Shown: positions 1 through 9,538, numbered from the stretch's first letter. The stretch is 64,000 nt of DNA from Flavobacterium notoginsengisoli (GCF_014207905.1 NZ_JACHLB010000001.1:62001-126000), one strand, 5' to 3'. Numbers and translations: made by a program. Notes: a model not told the origin generated them from the letters alone.

Positions 1-136
1 GCAGTCGCAGTTTTCAGTTTCTTCTGAAATCTAAAGATTGAAATTTATACAAAACTAAAAACCCGATAGATTTTAAAAATCTATCGGGTTTTATTTTTAT
101 AGTTTGGTCTGAAAACTGAGACTGAAAACTGAAAAC
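1..136. repeat. Intergenic repeat and terminator region downstream of fbp
   Basis: No gene is seen here. The stretch holds the CAGTCGCAGTTTTCAG and CTGAAAACTGAGACTGAAAACTG type repeats (positions 2-20 and about 109-136), which recur at 19.3, 37.55 and 41.9 kb. Between them lies a hairpin with arms at about 58-74 and 76-92 (core ACCCGATAGA / TCTATCGGGT). The hairpin recurs at 28.3, 55.7 and 56.5 kb. It lies just past the stop codon of the leftward fbp gene, so it probably ends fbp transcription. Confidence 0.7.
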
Positions 137-1141
137 TTATTCAGCCGCCATAAACTCCTCAGCTTTTTCTACCATATTATAGCTTCCGCAAAAAAACGGA
201 ACTCTTTGGTGTAGTTCTGTTGGTTGGATTTCCATAATTCTTCCAAAACCGTCTGTTGCTTTTCCTCCTGCTTGTTCTGCGAGAAACGCCATCGGATTAC
301 ATTCGTATAATAAACGTAACTTTCCTTTTGGCGCTTTCGAACTTGTCGGATAAATATAAACGCCGCCTTTGATCATATTTCGATGAAAATCGGCAACCAA
401 ACTTCCAATGTATCTTGAAGTATATGGCCTGTCACCTTCTTCGCGCTGACAATACTTAATGTAATTTTTGACTCCCTGTGGAAAATGAACATAATTTCCT
501 TCGTTTACAGAATAAATATGTCCGTCTTTCGGAAATTTCATGTTTGGATGCGAAAGGTAAAAAGTACCGATCGCCGGATTTAAGGTAAATCCGTTTACTC
601 CATGTCCAGTCGTGTAAACCAGCATTGTAGAAGTTCCATAAATTACATAGCCTGCTGCAACTTGATTGATTCCCGGCTGTAAAAAATCCTCGCTAGTTAC
701 CGGAGTTCCAATTGGAGTAATTCTTCTAAAAACAGAAAAAATAGTTCCAACCGAAACGTTTACATCAATGTTTGAAGATCCGTCAAGCGGATCCATTAAG
801 ATCACGTACTTATTATTATGACAGTTGTCGCTCCCCTGAACTGTAATAAAATCGTCGTTTTCTTCAGAAGCAATACCACAGACAATCTCACGGTTTATTA
901 ACGTCTGGATAAATACTTCGTTTGCATAGACATCTAATTTTTGCTGATCTTCTCCTTGAATATTTTGTTCGCCCGCGGCGCCAATAATATCTACAAGTCC
1001 AGCTTGGTTTACTTTATGATTGACAACCTTGGCCGCCAATCTAATAGAGTTGATAATTCGAGAAAGTTCTCCCGAAGAATACTGAAATGCTTTTTGGTTC
1101 TCAATAATAAACTCTCCCAGTGTTTTATTGCGTTCTTCCAT
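137..1141 (-). CDS. fbp: Class I fructose-1,6-bisphosphatase
   Basis: It hydrolyses fructose-1,6-bisphosphate to fructose-6-phosphate, the committed step of gluconeogenesis, in the cytoplasm. The 334-residue length fits class I FBPases. The metal and substrate-binding signature [10 protein letters not shown] is at residues 117-126, preceded by the ASEEND acidic motif near residue 91. The later [13 protein letters not shown] stretch matches the family's C-terminal substrate-binding region. It stands alone on the minus strand, divergent from the acetyltransferase gene, with 261 bp between the starts. Start ATG 1141 gives the usual N-terminus. I see nothing unusual. Confidence 0.97.
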   Translation of the reverse strand: MEERNKTLGEFIIENQKAFQYSSGELSRIINSIRLAAKVVNHKVNQAGLVDIIGAAGEQNIQGEDQQKLDVYANEVFIQTLINREIVCGIASEENDDFITVQGSDNCHNNKYVILMDPLDGSSNIDVNVSVGTIFSVFRRITPIGTPVTSEDFLQPGINQVAAGYVIYGTSTMLVYTTGHGVNGFTLNPAIGTFYLSHPNMKFPKDGHIYSVNEGNYVHFPQGVKNYIKYCQREEGDRPYTSRYIGSLVADFHRNMIKGGVYIYPTSSKAPKGKLRLLYECNPMAFLAEQAGGKATDGFGRIMEIQPTELHQRVPFFCGSYNMVEKAEEFMAAE

Positions 1142-1402
1142 TTCTAAATCGTTATAGTTTTGTTTTTAAGTCACAAATATCGCTTATTTTGTGAGAATGA
1201 TTCAAAAATTATTTTGTTAGTTTGCTACTATTGTATATTTGCTAATAATCTGCAAAAAGCAACAACTAAAAAAATGCTTTTTGAGATAATAAATACTTAA
1301 AAATACGAATACAAAAAATTGTTTCTTATATAAATTCGCAAGAGCAAATCTGATAAAGGAAAAAGCGATACTATAAAGGACAAAAAGTAAAATGAATTGA
1401 TT

Positions 1403-1891
1403 ATGAATATTAGAAAAGGGAATCCTGAAGACATGAAATCGGTGTTGGGACTTATTCAGGAGCTGGCGATATTCGAAAAAGAACCTGAAGCAGTTGTCAT
1501 CACGGAGGAAGATTTAATACGTGACGGTTTTGGAGAAAAACCATTATTTCACGTTTTTGTGGCAGAGATTGAAAACGACCAAAAACAAAAAGAAATTGTT
1601 GGAATTGCTTTGTACTATTACCGCTATTCTACCTGGAAAGGAAAAACAATACATCTTGAAGATTTAATTGTAAAAGAAAAAATGCGCGGCACTGGTTTGG
1701 GCTCTGCACTTTATGCTGAAATTATGAAGCAAGGAAAAAAAGATGGTGTAAGAAGAGTAGAATGGAATGTTTTGGCTTGGAATACACCAGCAGTTAACTT
1801 TTACAAAAATTCTGGCGCAAAAATTCTAGAAGACTGGCAAGTTGTGCAAATGGATGAAGCTGGAGTTAATTCATTCTTAGAAAAATTATAA
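1403..1891 (+). CDS. GNAT acetyltransferase, diamine (spermidine/spermine) acetyltransferase-like
   Basis: This is an acetyl-CoA-dependent N-acetyltransferase, probably acting on a diamine, polyamine or related amine in the cytoplasm. Counting from ATG 1403, the acetyl-CoA pyrophosphate loop RGTGLG is at residues 95-100. The stretches YYRYSTWKGK and IHLEDLIV just before it and VEWNVLAWN after it resemble the SSAT/thialysine acetyltransferase subgroup. I chose ATG 1403 over the TTG two codons upstream because it gives the usual short N-terminus (MNIRKGN). The gene is followed after about 70 bp by aspartate kinase in the same direction. The family is firm, the substrate is inferred. Confidence 0.85.
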   Translation: MNIRKGNPEDMKSVLGLIQELAIFEKEPEAVVITEEDLIRDGFGEKPLFHVFVAEIENDQKQKEIVGIALYYYRYSTWKGKTIHLEDLIVKEKMRGTGLGSALYAEIMKQGKKDGVRRVEWNVLAWNTPAVNFYKNSGAKILEDWQVVQMDEAGVNSFLEKL

Positions 1892-1960
1892 AAAACAAAA
1901 AATTAAGATTTCGCCCCAATATAATCTGAAATCTAAAATCAAAAATCTATAAATTAAAAA

Positions 1961-3220
1961 ATGAGAGTATTTAAATTTGGAGGAGCATCTGTAAAAGATG
2001 CAGATGGAATTAAAAACGTATATGACGTTTTACAAAAAGTAGGTTACGAAGACGTAATTCTTGTAGTTTCGGCTATGGGAAAAACAACAAATGCTCTTGA
2101 AGTTGTTATCAAGAATTATTTTGAAAAATCAACAGAATTGAACTCTTCTGTTCAAGAAATAAAAAAATATCACAATCAAATCTTATTGGATTTATTTGAA
2201 GATGAAAAGCATGAAGTTTTTGCAGCTGTAAATGCGCAGTTTGATGAACTAGAGTACTTTTTAGCTCATAATAAATCTCCAAACTACAATTTCGTTTACG
2301 ATCAAGTTGTAAGTTTTGGTGAATTGATTTCAACAAATATTTTAAGTCATTATATGAATTTCAGAGGAATTCAGACACAATGGCTTGATGTTCGTAATTT
2401 CATTAAAACAAATGCAAATTACAGAGATGCAGAAGTAGATTGGGAAACAACTCAGCAAAACATCAGCAAAAATGTCCCAAGAAAACAGCTAAACATTACG
2501 CAAGGATTTTTAGGTGCTGACGATAATAATTTCACTACTACTTTAGGTCGTGAAGGTTCAGATTATACTGCCGGAATTTTTGCTTATTGCTTAAACGCAG
2601 AAAGCGTAACAATCTGGAAAGACGTTCCAGGAGTTATGAATGCTGACCCGCGTTATTTTGAAAATGCTAGTTTATTAAACCAGATTTCGTATCGTGAAGC
2701 TATCGAATTAGCATTTTACGGAGCAACAGTTATTCACCCGAAAACATTACAGCCTCTACAGAAAAAAGAAATTCCTTTGTATGTAAAATCGTTTGTGAAT
2801 CCTTTATTGAAAGGAACTTGCGTTTCTAAAGGTGTAGATTTAGAACCACAATATCCATGTTTTATCGTAAAAAGAGAACAACTTTTAATCTCACTTTCTT
2901 CTATTGATTTCTCTTTCATTATGGAAGAAAACATCAGTGAGATTTTTGGATTATTCCACGAATTTAAAATCAAAGTAAACTTGATTCAGAATTCTGCGAT
3001 TAGTTTCTCTGTTTGTGTGGAAGATAAATTTGGAAATTTCCCAGAATTGAATGCTATTCTTTCTAAAAAATTCAAAGTTGAATACAGCGAGAATGTTACA
3101 TTATATACGATTCGTCACTTTACAGAAGAAGCTGCTCAAACGGTCGAAACTAACAAAGAAGTTTTACTGAAACAAGTTAGCCGCGAAACGATGCAAATTG
3201 TGACTAAAGAATTAAGTTAA
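1961..3220 (+). CDS. lysC: Aspartate kinase, monofunctional
   Basis: It phosphorylates aspartate to 4-aspartyl phosphate, the entry step to lysine, threonine, methionine and diaminopimelate. The 419 residues begin with the kinase signature KFGGASV at residues 5-11. The amino-acid kinase fold runs to about residue 290, with the late motifs TTLGREGSDYTA and IHPKTLQPL. The remainder is an ACT-type regulatory region. No homoserine dehydrogenase domain is fused. A rho-independent terminator lies about 45 bp downstream. The symbol follows the usual name of a stand-alone aspartokinase; the isozyme type cannot be decided from sequence alone. Confidence 0.92.
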   Translation: MRVFKFGGASVKDADGIKNVYDVLQKVGYEDVILVVSAMGKTTNALEVVIKNYFEKSTELNSSVQEIKKYHNQILLDLFEDEKHEVFAAVNAQFDELEYFLAHNKSPNYNFVYDQVVSFGELISTNILSHYMNFRGIQTQWLDVRNFIKTNANYRDAEVDWETTQQNISKNVPRKQLNITQGFLGADDNNFTTTLGREGSDYTAGIFAYCLNAESVTIWKDVPGVMNADPRYFENASLLNQISYREAIELAFYGATVIHPKTLQPLQKKEIPLYVKSFVNPLLKGTCVSKGVDLEPQYPCFIVKREQLLISLSSIDFSFIMEENISEIFGLFHEFKIKVNLIQNSAISFSVCVEDKFGNFPELNAILSKKFKVEYSENVTLYTIRHFTEEAAQTVETNKEVLLKQVSRETMQIVTKELS

Positions 3221-3262
3221 TACTTTAAAAAGGCAATTATTTAATTCAATCTTATAGAAAAA

Positions 3263-3291
3263 GGCTTCACTTAATTGTGGAGCCTTTTTTT
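3263..3291 (+). terminator. Rho-independent terminator after aspartate kinase
   Basis: GGCTTCAC and GTGGAGCC form a hairpin (one G-U pair) with a six-base loop, followed by a run of seven T. It sits 43 bp after the aspartate kinase stop. Confidence 0.85.
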
Positions 3292-3359
3292 GTAAGTTTT
3301 TTATTTGATTTTCCTTTATTTTTTGTATAATTGGAAAATGAAGTTTTAAAACACTATTT

Positions 3360-3704
3360 ATGGAAGTGATAACTCTTTTACTTAAAAATCCTATCGTTAT
3401 AATAGTATTATTTATAATACTAATAACTAAAGTGTTTCCTCCAAAAAACATAAATTCTTTGTATGGCTACAGAACTTCAAATTCAATGAAAAATAAATCG
3501 AATTGGGATTTTGCTCAAAAATTCAGCACCAATCTTTTCCTTATATTATTGACTGTTTTGTTGCTTCTTCAAATCATATTATATCTAATCTTCGGCAGTA
3601 CTACGTTTACTAATTTTTCAGTATTTATAGGTTTAATAATTTCTGTTGCAATTGTTTTATATCAAACTGAAAAAAAACTTAAACAATCAAAAACTTCTGA
3701 ATAA
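3360..3704 (+). CDS. SdpI-family small membrane protein
   Basis: The 114-residue protein has a hydrophobic N-terminal segment (about residues 9-24), then the signature YGYRTSNSMKN starting at residue 35, followed by two more hydrophobic segments (about 58-78 and 83-100). The YGYRTxxSMKN motif is characteristic of SdpI/YhfL-type proteins. SdpI of Bacillus is an immunity protein against the SdpC toxin; whether this homologue has any immunity role is unknown, and no SdpC-like gene is nearby. A second small membrane protein follows after 25 bp and is probably co-transcribed. Confidence 0.75.
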   Translation: MEVITLLLKNPIVIIVLFIILITKVFPPKNINSLYGYRTSNSMKNKSNWDFAQKFSTNLFLILLTVLLLLQIILYLIFGSTTFTNFSVFIGLIISVAIVLYQTEKKLKQSKTSE

Positions 3705-3729
3705 TATCCGAACCATTTTCTAAAATTAT

Positions 3730-3960
3730 ATGAAAGCACAAAAAACATTTACACTGATTTTTTTAATAATTGTTTTATTATATATCGGATTCGATTTAGG
3801 TCCACTTTTTTTTCAAAAAGAAAGCATAAAAGATATTTCATTTTCTGATTTTAGAAATTCAATTGGAGTTGCATTATCAGGAACAGGTGTATATTTAAGT
3901 TATCGATCAGCAATTAAAAAAGAAAACAAACTCAAGAAACAAGAGAATTTACAAGTTTAA
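3730..3960 (+). CDS. Small hypothetical membrane protein
   Basis: This is a 76-residue protein that I do not recognise. It has an N-terminal hydrophobic segment (about residues 8-28), a weaker hydrophobic stretch around residues 45-60, and a basic tail ending in KKENKLKKQENLQV. It lies 25 bp after the SdpI-like gene in the same direction. That tight spacing and the clean ATG start support a real gene. Function unknown. Confidence 0.5.
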   Translation: MKAQKTFTLIFLIIVLLYIGFDLGPLFFQKESIKDISFSDFRNSIGVALSGTGVYLSYRSAIKKENKLKKQENLQV

Positions 3961-4001
3961 AACTCAAAAATTCAAGCCCTGATTTTACCAATTATAAATA
4001 C

Positions 4002-4009
4002 TACTTTTG
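4002..4009 (+). promoter_or_regulatory. Bacteroidota -7 element of the large outer-membrane protein gene
   Basis: TACTTTTG matches the TAnnTTTG consensus of Bacteroidota primary sigma promoters and lies 22 bp before the ATG at 4032. Confidence 0.5.
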
Positions 4010-4031
4010 ACTTTTTAGAGTTAAAGTATTT

Positions 4032-7000
4032 ATGTTGAAAAAATTACTGTTTTGGACTGTTTTCTTCTGCTTTTCTGTGCTTCAGGCACAGGATACGGAA
4101 TCGTTGTACAAAACCAAAAAAGTAATCGCTTCAAAAGATACTATTCGGTTAGAAAAGGTCAGCATCAACTCTGGATTTTTTCAGCTTTTAAATACCAAAA
4201 ACGAACCGATAGATTCGACTTTCTATAAAATTGATTTTCAAAAAGGTTTTTTGCTTTTAAATGAAAAATTTCAATCAACTTCAGATACTTTAGTTGTCAA
4301 TTATCTCAAATATCCAGACTTCCTAACCAAAGAATATAGCCTTTACAAATCTGATCAAATTGTTACCAATGATGTCGGAACCGAAAAATTGTATCGAATT
4401 GAAAACAATGCTAACGCCAAAAAAGTAACTCCATTTGATGGTTTAAATACTTCTGGAAGTATTACGCGAGGGATTACAATTGGTAATAATCAAAGTACGG
4501 TTTTAAACTCCAATTTAGATTTACAGATTACGGGAAAAATTTCAGAAAAAGTGAGTTTGCGTGCTTCGTTGCAAGACAGCAATATTCCGTTGCAAGATGG
4601 CGGTTATTCTCAAAAACTAGATCAGTTTGATAATATTTTTATGGAACTTTTCAGCGATGATTGGAACATTCGCGCAGGCGATGTCTTTTTAGAAAACAGA
4701 AAAACACAATTTCTAAGTTTCAATAAAAAAGTTCAGGGAATTTCGGCAAGCTTTGATTTCGATACCGAAAAAAGTAAAACTAATGTTTTTGCTTCAGTTG
4801 CTTTTGTAAAAGGTCAATATGCCAAAAGTACTTTTACAGGTCAGGAAGGAAATCAGGGTCCATATAAATTGAAAGGTCAAAATGGCGAATTGTATGTTTT
4901 GGTGATTTCGGGTTCAGAACGTGTTTATGTAAATGGTGTTTTACTGAAACGTGGTGAAAACAACGATTATGTCATTGATTATAATGCAGGAGAAATAGTC
5001 TTTACGTCGCTTTTTCCAATCAATTCAGAAATGCGTATTAATATAGAATACCAATATTCTGAGCGAAATTACAATCGATTGGTGACTTATGCGGGCGCAA
5101 CGCACGAGAACAAAAAATGGAGTTTTGGAGGTTATATTTATTCTGAAAACGACCTGAAAAATCAGCCTTTACAGCAAAATCTTTCTCCAGAACAAGTTCA
5201 GATTTTGAGTGAAGCGGGAGATGATGTTAATTTAATGAAAGCGCCGTCTGCTTATGAAGACAAATATGCAGACAACAAAATTCTGTATAAAAAGAGCATT
5301 GTAAATTCGGTTGAAATATATGAATATTCCAACAATTCTGCAGATGTTTTATACAATGTAAGATTTAGTCTGGTTGGTGCAAATGCTGGAAATTATATCA
5401 TTCAAAACAATAATTCTGTCGAGCGTATTTACCAATATGTTGAACCTATAAATGGCATTTTACAAGGAAATTACGAACCAATTGTACAGCTTGTTGCACC
5501 AATAAAACTTCAGGTTGCCACTTTTTTAGGAAAATATAATCCGAATGAAAAAACTTTGGTCGATTTTGAATTGGCAGTTAGCAATAATGACCAGAACTTA
5601 TTTTCAGGAATTGATGATGCTGACAATGAAGGAATCGCTTTTAAAACCAATCTTAAAAAACGACTTTTTTCTAAAAGTTGGAGTTTAGATGCTTTTGCTA
5701 ATTATCAATATGTGCAGCAAGATTTTAAATCTGTTGAACGTTTGTATAATATCGAATTTAATCGCGATTGGAATTTAACTGGAACACTTTTGGGCAATCA
5801 GAGCCTTTTGGTAACGGGATTTAATTTTGATTTATTTTCTCAAAAAAAATCTTCTGATATTGGTTTACTGACATATCAATTTGAGAAATTAGATTTTAGC
5901 GAAAGTTATTCTGGTTCCCGACACACCACGACGGCTTTATTCAAAATCAAAAATTGGACAATTGAAAACAATGGCAGTTTCTTGAATTCCGATGCAACTA
6001 CTTCTACTTCAAAATTTATTAGAAATCAAACCCGAACCAAATATCATTTTGGCAAAAATTGGGTTGGCGGCAGCATGCAATTGGAAGACAATCAGGAAAA
6101 AGATAAGATTACGAATCAGTTTTCGACTTTGAGTCAGCGTTTTTCAGAATACGGAGTTTTTGCGGGACGTGGCGACAGCACCAAAGTTTTTGTTGAAATT
6201 GGTTATTTGCAAAGACGAAATGATAGTTTGCAAAACGGATTGTTACAACATGTAAACAACTCTCAAACCTATTATTTAAAATCAAAACTGATTCAGAATA
6301 AAACCACCGATTTAGCGGTTTATGCGAGTTATAGAAATCTAGATTTTACAGACGCAACTCGAAAAAATGAACCTTCTTTAAATTCGAGAATTTTATACAA
6401 TGACCGTTTTTTCAATCAATTAATGCAGATTGGAACGGCTTATGAAACCAGTTCAGGAACTATTGCACAACAAGAATTTACTTATGTTGAAGTTCCAACC
6501 GGACAAGGAGTTTACACATGGAATGATTATAACGGAAACGGGATTCAGGAATTGGAAGAATTTGAAATAGCAGTTTATCAGGATCAGGCGAAATATGTTA
6601 GAATCTTTTTACCCAATCAGGTTTATATCAAAACCAATCAGAATAAGTTTTCGCAATCCTTAACTCTGAATCCGCTGCAATGGCAAAATGAAAAAGGATA
6701 TAAAAAAGTGCTGTCTTATTTTTACAATCAGACCTCTTTTATATTCGACCGAAAGGTTAGAAATGAAGGCGAGCTAGACCTTAATCCGTTTGGTTCTTCG
6801 GAAGACAACATTTTAGGACTTAATTCGAGCTTTAGAAATAGTTTGTTTTACAATCGTGGTCGACAAAAACATTCTGTCACTTATTCTTACCTCGTCAATA
6901 AAGGAAAAAGTCTGCTCTCTATTGGCTCTCAAAATGTTGGAAATTATTCGCATCAAATCCAATATACTCATTTATATCAAAAAAGCTGGCTTTTTAATTT

Positions 7001-7463
7001 CTTTACCAAAACCATCAAAACAGATTTGGTTTCGAAAGATTTTGCCGAAAAAAATTACGACATAAATGGCTGGCAAATCGCACCAAAAGTGAGTTATTTA
7101 TTTTCTAAAAACACCAAATTGGATTTCTTTTACGAACTTCAAAACAAAAAAAATCAAATAGGGAATTTTGAAACCTTAGACCAAAATAGAATCGGTACTT
7201 CTTTTTCTTATGCGGGAGAAAGGAAAGTAACTGTAAATGGAGAATTTTCTTTCTATCAAAATAAATTTAATGGAAATGAGTTTTCTTCTGTCGGTTTTCA
7301 AATGTTAGAAGGACTCCAAGCAGGTTCGAATCTAGTTTGGAAACTGCTTCTGCAAAAGAACATTACGTCTTTTTTAGATATCAATTTAAATTATCAAGGT
7401 CGTAAAAGTGAAACTGGATCGACCATTCATACTGGAAATATTCAGCTTCGTGCATATTTTTAA
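4032..7463 (+). CDS. Very large hypothetical outer-membrane protein
   Basis: The 1143-residue protein starts with a signal peptide ending in SVLQAQ at about residue 20. The N-terminal part (about 30-130) has short beta-rich segments. From about residue 140 (GSITRGITIGNNQ) it continues with long runs of alternating polar and aromatic residues typical of beta-barrel strands. It ends in LRAYF, a terminal aromatic residue as expected for BAM-inserted outer-membrane proteins. I know the type as a conserved hypothetical of Flavobacteriia but not its function. There is no TonB box or plug domain that I can recognise. It stands alone with its own -7 element. Confidence 0.7.
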   Translation: MLKKLLFWTVFFCFSVLQAQDTESLYKTKKVIASKDTIRLEKVSINSGFFQLLNTKNEPIDSTFYKIDFQKGFLLLNEKFQSTSDTLVVNYLKYPDFLTKEYSLYKSDQIVTNDVGTEKLYRIENNANAKKVTPFDGLNTSGSITRGITIGNNQSTVLNSNLDLQITGKISEKVSLRASLQDSNIPLQDGGYSQKLDQFDNIFMELFSDDWNIRAGDVFLENRKTQFLSFNKKVQGISASFDFDTEKSKTNVFASVAFVKGQYAKSTFTGQEGNQGPYKLKGQNGELYVLVISGSERVYVNGVLLKRGENNDYVIDYNAGEIVFTSLFPINSEMRINIEYQYSERNYNRLVTYAGATHENKKWSFGGYIYSENDLKNQPLQQNLSPEQVQILSEAGDDVNLMKAPSAYEDKYADNKILYKKSIVNSVEIYEYSNNSADVLYNVRFSLVGANAGNYIIQNNNSVERIYQYVEPINGILQGNYEPIVQLVAPIKLQVATFLGKYNPNEKTLVDFELAVSNNDQNLFSGIDDADNEGIAFKTNLKKRLFSKSWSLDAFANYQYVQQDFKSVERLYNIEFNRDWNLTGTLLGNQSLLVTGFNFDLFSQKKSSDIGLLTYQFEKLDFSESYSGSRHTTTALFKIKNWTIENNGSFLNSDATTSTSKFIRNQTRTKYHFGKNWVGGSMQLEDNQEKDKITNQFSTLSQRFSEYGVFAGRGDSTKVFVEIGYLQRRNDSLQNGLLQHVNNSQTYYLKSKLIQNKTTDLAVYASYRNLDFTDATRKNEPSLNSRILYNDRFFNQLMQIGTAYETSSGTIAQQEFTYVEVPTGQGVYTWNDYNGNGIQELEEFEIAVYQDQAKYVRIFLPNQVYIKTNQNKFSQSLTLNPLQWQNEKGYKKVLSYFYNQTSFIFDRKVRNEGELDLNPFGSSEDNILGLNSSFRNSLFYNRGRQKHSVTYSYLVNKGKSLLSIGSQNVGNYSHQIQYTHLYQKSWLFNFFTKTIKTDLVSKDFAEKNYDINGWQIAPKVSYLFSKNTKLDFFYELQNKKNQIGNFETLDQNRIGTSFSYAGERKVTVNGEFSFYQNKFNGNEFSSVGFQMLEGLQAGSNLVWKLLLQKNITSFLDINLNYQGRKSETGSTIHTGNIQLRAYF

Positions 7464-7527
7464 TGTGTTGCGAAAAAGATGACAATAAATTGTTTAATTT
7501 TAATAGAAATTTAAACGTATAACCATT

Positions 7528-8082
7528 ATGAAAAAATTATTATTGTTCTGTTTTATAGTTGTTTTCTCATCTAACTTCTACGCCCAAGAAACAACTGCAA
7601 AAGCTGCTAAAAGCAAAACAGAAGCCTCAGCTAAAAAAGCCAAATCAACTGCAGACAAAGCTTCGGCTGATGCAAAAAAAGAAGCGGCAAAATCTAAAAA
7701 AGCAGCAGATGATGCAAAAGAAGCTTCATCAAAAGCAAAAAAAGAAACAGCAGACAAAGCTAAAAAAACAGCAGACAAGGAAGCTACAAAAGCAAAAGCC
7801 GACGCTAAAAAAGCAACTGTAGAATCTGACAAAGCAAAAAGTGCTGCAGACAAAGCTAAAGCCGATGCAAAAAAATCAACAGCAAAAGCTGACGCTGCTA
7901 AAAAAGATGCCACAGCTGCCAAAAAATCGGCGACTAAGACTGTAAAAGAAACAAACGAAAAAGCGCCAGCTGTACCAGATAAAGTTACTGGCGAGTATAA
8001 TGGTAAAAAAGTATATACTGGTCCAAGAGGCGGTAAATACTATATCAACAAAAATGGTAATAAAACTTATATTCAGGATTAA
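7528..8082 (+). CDS. Secreted Lys/Ala-rich protein with C-terminal PBCV-type basic adaptor domain
   Basis: The 184-residue protein has a clear signal peptide (residues 1-20, ending FYAQ). About 130 residues of degenerate Lys/Ala-rich repeats (AKAKADAKKA-like) follow, predicted to be helical and resembling histone H1 tails or cell-envelope spacer helices. The last 27 residues (158-184) contain KVYTGPRGGKYY followed by NKTYI, the signature of the PBCV-specific basic adaptor domain (Pfam PF08789) first described in chlorella viruses. A strong terminator follows. The protein is very basic and exported; DNA, lipopolysaccharide or cell-wall binding is possible but not shown. Confidence 0.8.
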   Translation: MKKLLLFCFIVVFSSNFYAQETTAKAAKSKTEASAKKAKSTADKASADAKKEAAKSKKAADDAKEASSKAKKETADKAKKTADKEATKAKADAKKATVESDKAKSAADKAKADAKKSTAKADAAKKDATAAKKSATKTVKETNEKAPAVPDKVTGEYNGKKVYTGPRGGKYYINKNGNKTYIQD

Positions 8083-8391
8083 TTAAAAGGTTCTGAGGGA
8101 CTAAGGCACTGAGGTGCTAAGGTTCTAAAACACGAAATTTTGAGGCCGAACTTAATGTTCGGCTTTTTTTTATATTCTAACAAAACTTACAAAGTTCCTT
8201 ATTAAGGTCATTTTAAAAACTCAAAATTGCTTAACATAGAGATAATCTTATTAGACAAAACTTATATTTTTTCAATATACCCCTTGAAAACCCTAGTGTT
8301 TTATAAAATCTAGAGTTAATAATTTAGTAATACCCTCGAAATAACATAAAAAACATATTTTTCTATCTTCGTTTTTAAAACGTGTTAAAAA
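8083..8391. other. Intergenic region: octanucleotide repeat, terminator, AT-rich promoter region
   Basis: No gene is supported in this 309-bp gap. It opens with octanucleotide-type repeats (GGTTCTGAGGGACTAAGGCA and on, 8090-8130), then a terminator at 8145-8171. The remainder is AT-rich. TATCTTCG just upstream of the 8392 start is a possible imperfect -7 element of the glycosyltransferase gene. Confidence 0.6.
8145..8171 (+). terminator. Rho-independent terminator after the basic adaptor protein
   Basis: GCCGAAC, a five-base loop TTAAT, and GTTCGGC form a perfect 7-bp stem followed by eight T. Confidence 0.9.
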
Positions 8392-9471
8392 ATGAGCATT
8401 GATTATTCTGCGAATAAAACTATTTTAATCGCTCCATTAAATTGGGGTTTAGGTCATGCAACTCGATGTATTCCTATTATTAAGGCACTTCAAGAAAATA
8501 ATTATATTCCGATTATTGCGTCTGATGGAGTTGCTTTGGCTTTATTACGAAAAGAATTTCCTTATATACAAACTTTAGAACTTCCTTCTTATCATATTGA
8601 ATATGCAAAGAATGGCAAAAATTTTAAATGGAAGCTGATCAAAAATCTTCCAAAAATGATTACAGCCATTTTAGATGAGAAAAAAATGATTAACGGATGG
8701 ATCAAAAAACATGGTATTGACGGAATAATTTCTGATAATAGATTGGGCGTTTTCAGCAAAAAAGTGCCTTCTGTTTTTATGACGCATCAATTGAATGTGA
8801 TGACTGGAAACACAACTTGGTTTACTAGTAAATGTCATCAATATTTTATAAAAAAGTATAATGAATGCTGGGTTCCCGATACAGATGGAAAAGTAAATCT
8901 AACTGGAGATTTGGGCCATCTAAAAACTAACGAACTTAATCTTAAATATATTGGTCCGTTGAGCCGAATGAAGAAAAAGGAAACTCCAAAAGTATATGAT
9001 CTTATGATTATATTATCTGGTCCTGAACCTCAACGTACCTTTTTAGATGAAAAACTGCAAAAACAAGCTTCAAAATTTCCGGGAAAAGTAGTTTTCGTAA
9101 AAGGAGTTGTCGAAAAAACACAGGAAAAATGGGAAACCGGAAATGTGACTTATTACAACTTCATGAACTCAAAACAGTTGGAACAAACTTTTAACGAAAG
9201 TGAATTTGTTTTGTGCCGATCTGGCTATACGACCGTAATGGACTTGGCAAAATTGGGTAAAAAAGCATTTTTTATTCCGACGCCTGGACAATATGAACAA
9301 GAATATTTGGCGATAAAACTTCAGGAAGAAAATTTGGTGCCGTATGCACTGCAAGATGATTTTACGATTGAAGATTTAAATAAAGTAAAATCTTTTCAAG
9401 GATTAACTCAATTTAAAAATGATATTGACTGGGATTCCTTATTTAAGGTTTTTGAAGATAAAACTGCATAA
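8392..9471 (+). CDS. MurG-like glycosyltransferase (GT28/GT-B type)
   Basis: The 359-residue protein carries the GT-B N-terminal glycine-rich motif NWGLGHATRC at residues 17-26, as in MurG and diacylglycerol glucosyltransferases. The C-terminal nucleotide-sugar-binding part has LCRSGYTTVMDLAKLGKKAFFIPTPGQYEQEYLA, the usual RxGxxTxxE-like region and PTPxQxEQ motif. No signal peptide or membrane segment is seen, so it is probably peripheral on the cytoplasmic face. It is not murG itself: the length and context differ and the gene stands alone. The acceptor is unknown; glycolipid synthesis is a reasonable guess. Confidence 0.75.
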   Translation: MSIDYSANKTILIAPLNWGLGHATRCIPIIKALQENNYIPIIASDGVALALLRKEFPYIQTLELPSYHIEYAKNGKNFKWKLIKNLPKMITAILDEKKMINGWIKKHGIDGIISDNRLGVFSKKVPSVFMTHQLNVMTGNTTWFTSKCHQYFIKKYNECWVPDTDGKVNLTGDLGHLKTNELNLKYIGPLSRMKKKETPKVYDLMIILSGPEPQRTFLDEKLQKQASKFPGKVVFVKGVVEKTQEKWETGNVTYYNFMNSKQLEQTFNESEFVLCRSGYTTVMDLAKLGKKAFFIPTPGQYEQEYLAIKLQEENLVPYALQDDFTIEDLNKVKSFQGLTQFKNDIDWDSLFKVFEDKTA

Positions 9472-9518
9472 TTGCATCAAACTAGTTTGGCTAAAGCCTT
9501 ATTACTACAATAAAAAAA

Positions 9519-9538
9519 CCTCCAGCTAAAGCTGGAGG
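9519..9538 (-). terminator. Terminator downstream of the porin (CCTCCAGC palindrome)
   Basis: CCTCCAGC, TAAA, GCTGGAGG form a perfect 8-bp stem. On the minus strand it is followed by seven T. It lies 80 bp past the porin stop and between convergent genes. The GCTAAAGC core also resembles short REP-like palindromes of Bacteroidota. Confidence 0.75.

Noticed and set aside
941..1147. 68-codon frame opposite fbp
   Set aside because: It is antisense to the well-supported fbp N-terminus and has no features of its own.
7559..7922. Long frames on both strands within the Lys/Ala-rich gene
   Set aside because: They follow from the biased codons (AAA, GCA) of the real gene at 7528-8082 and have no start signal or recognisable protein features.
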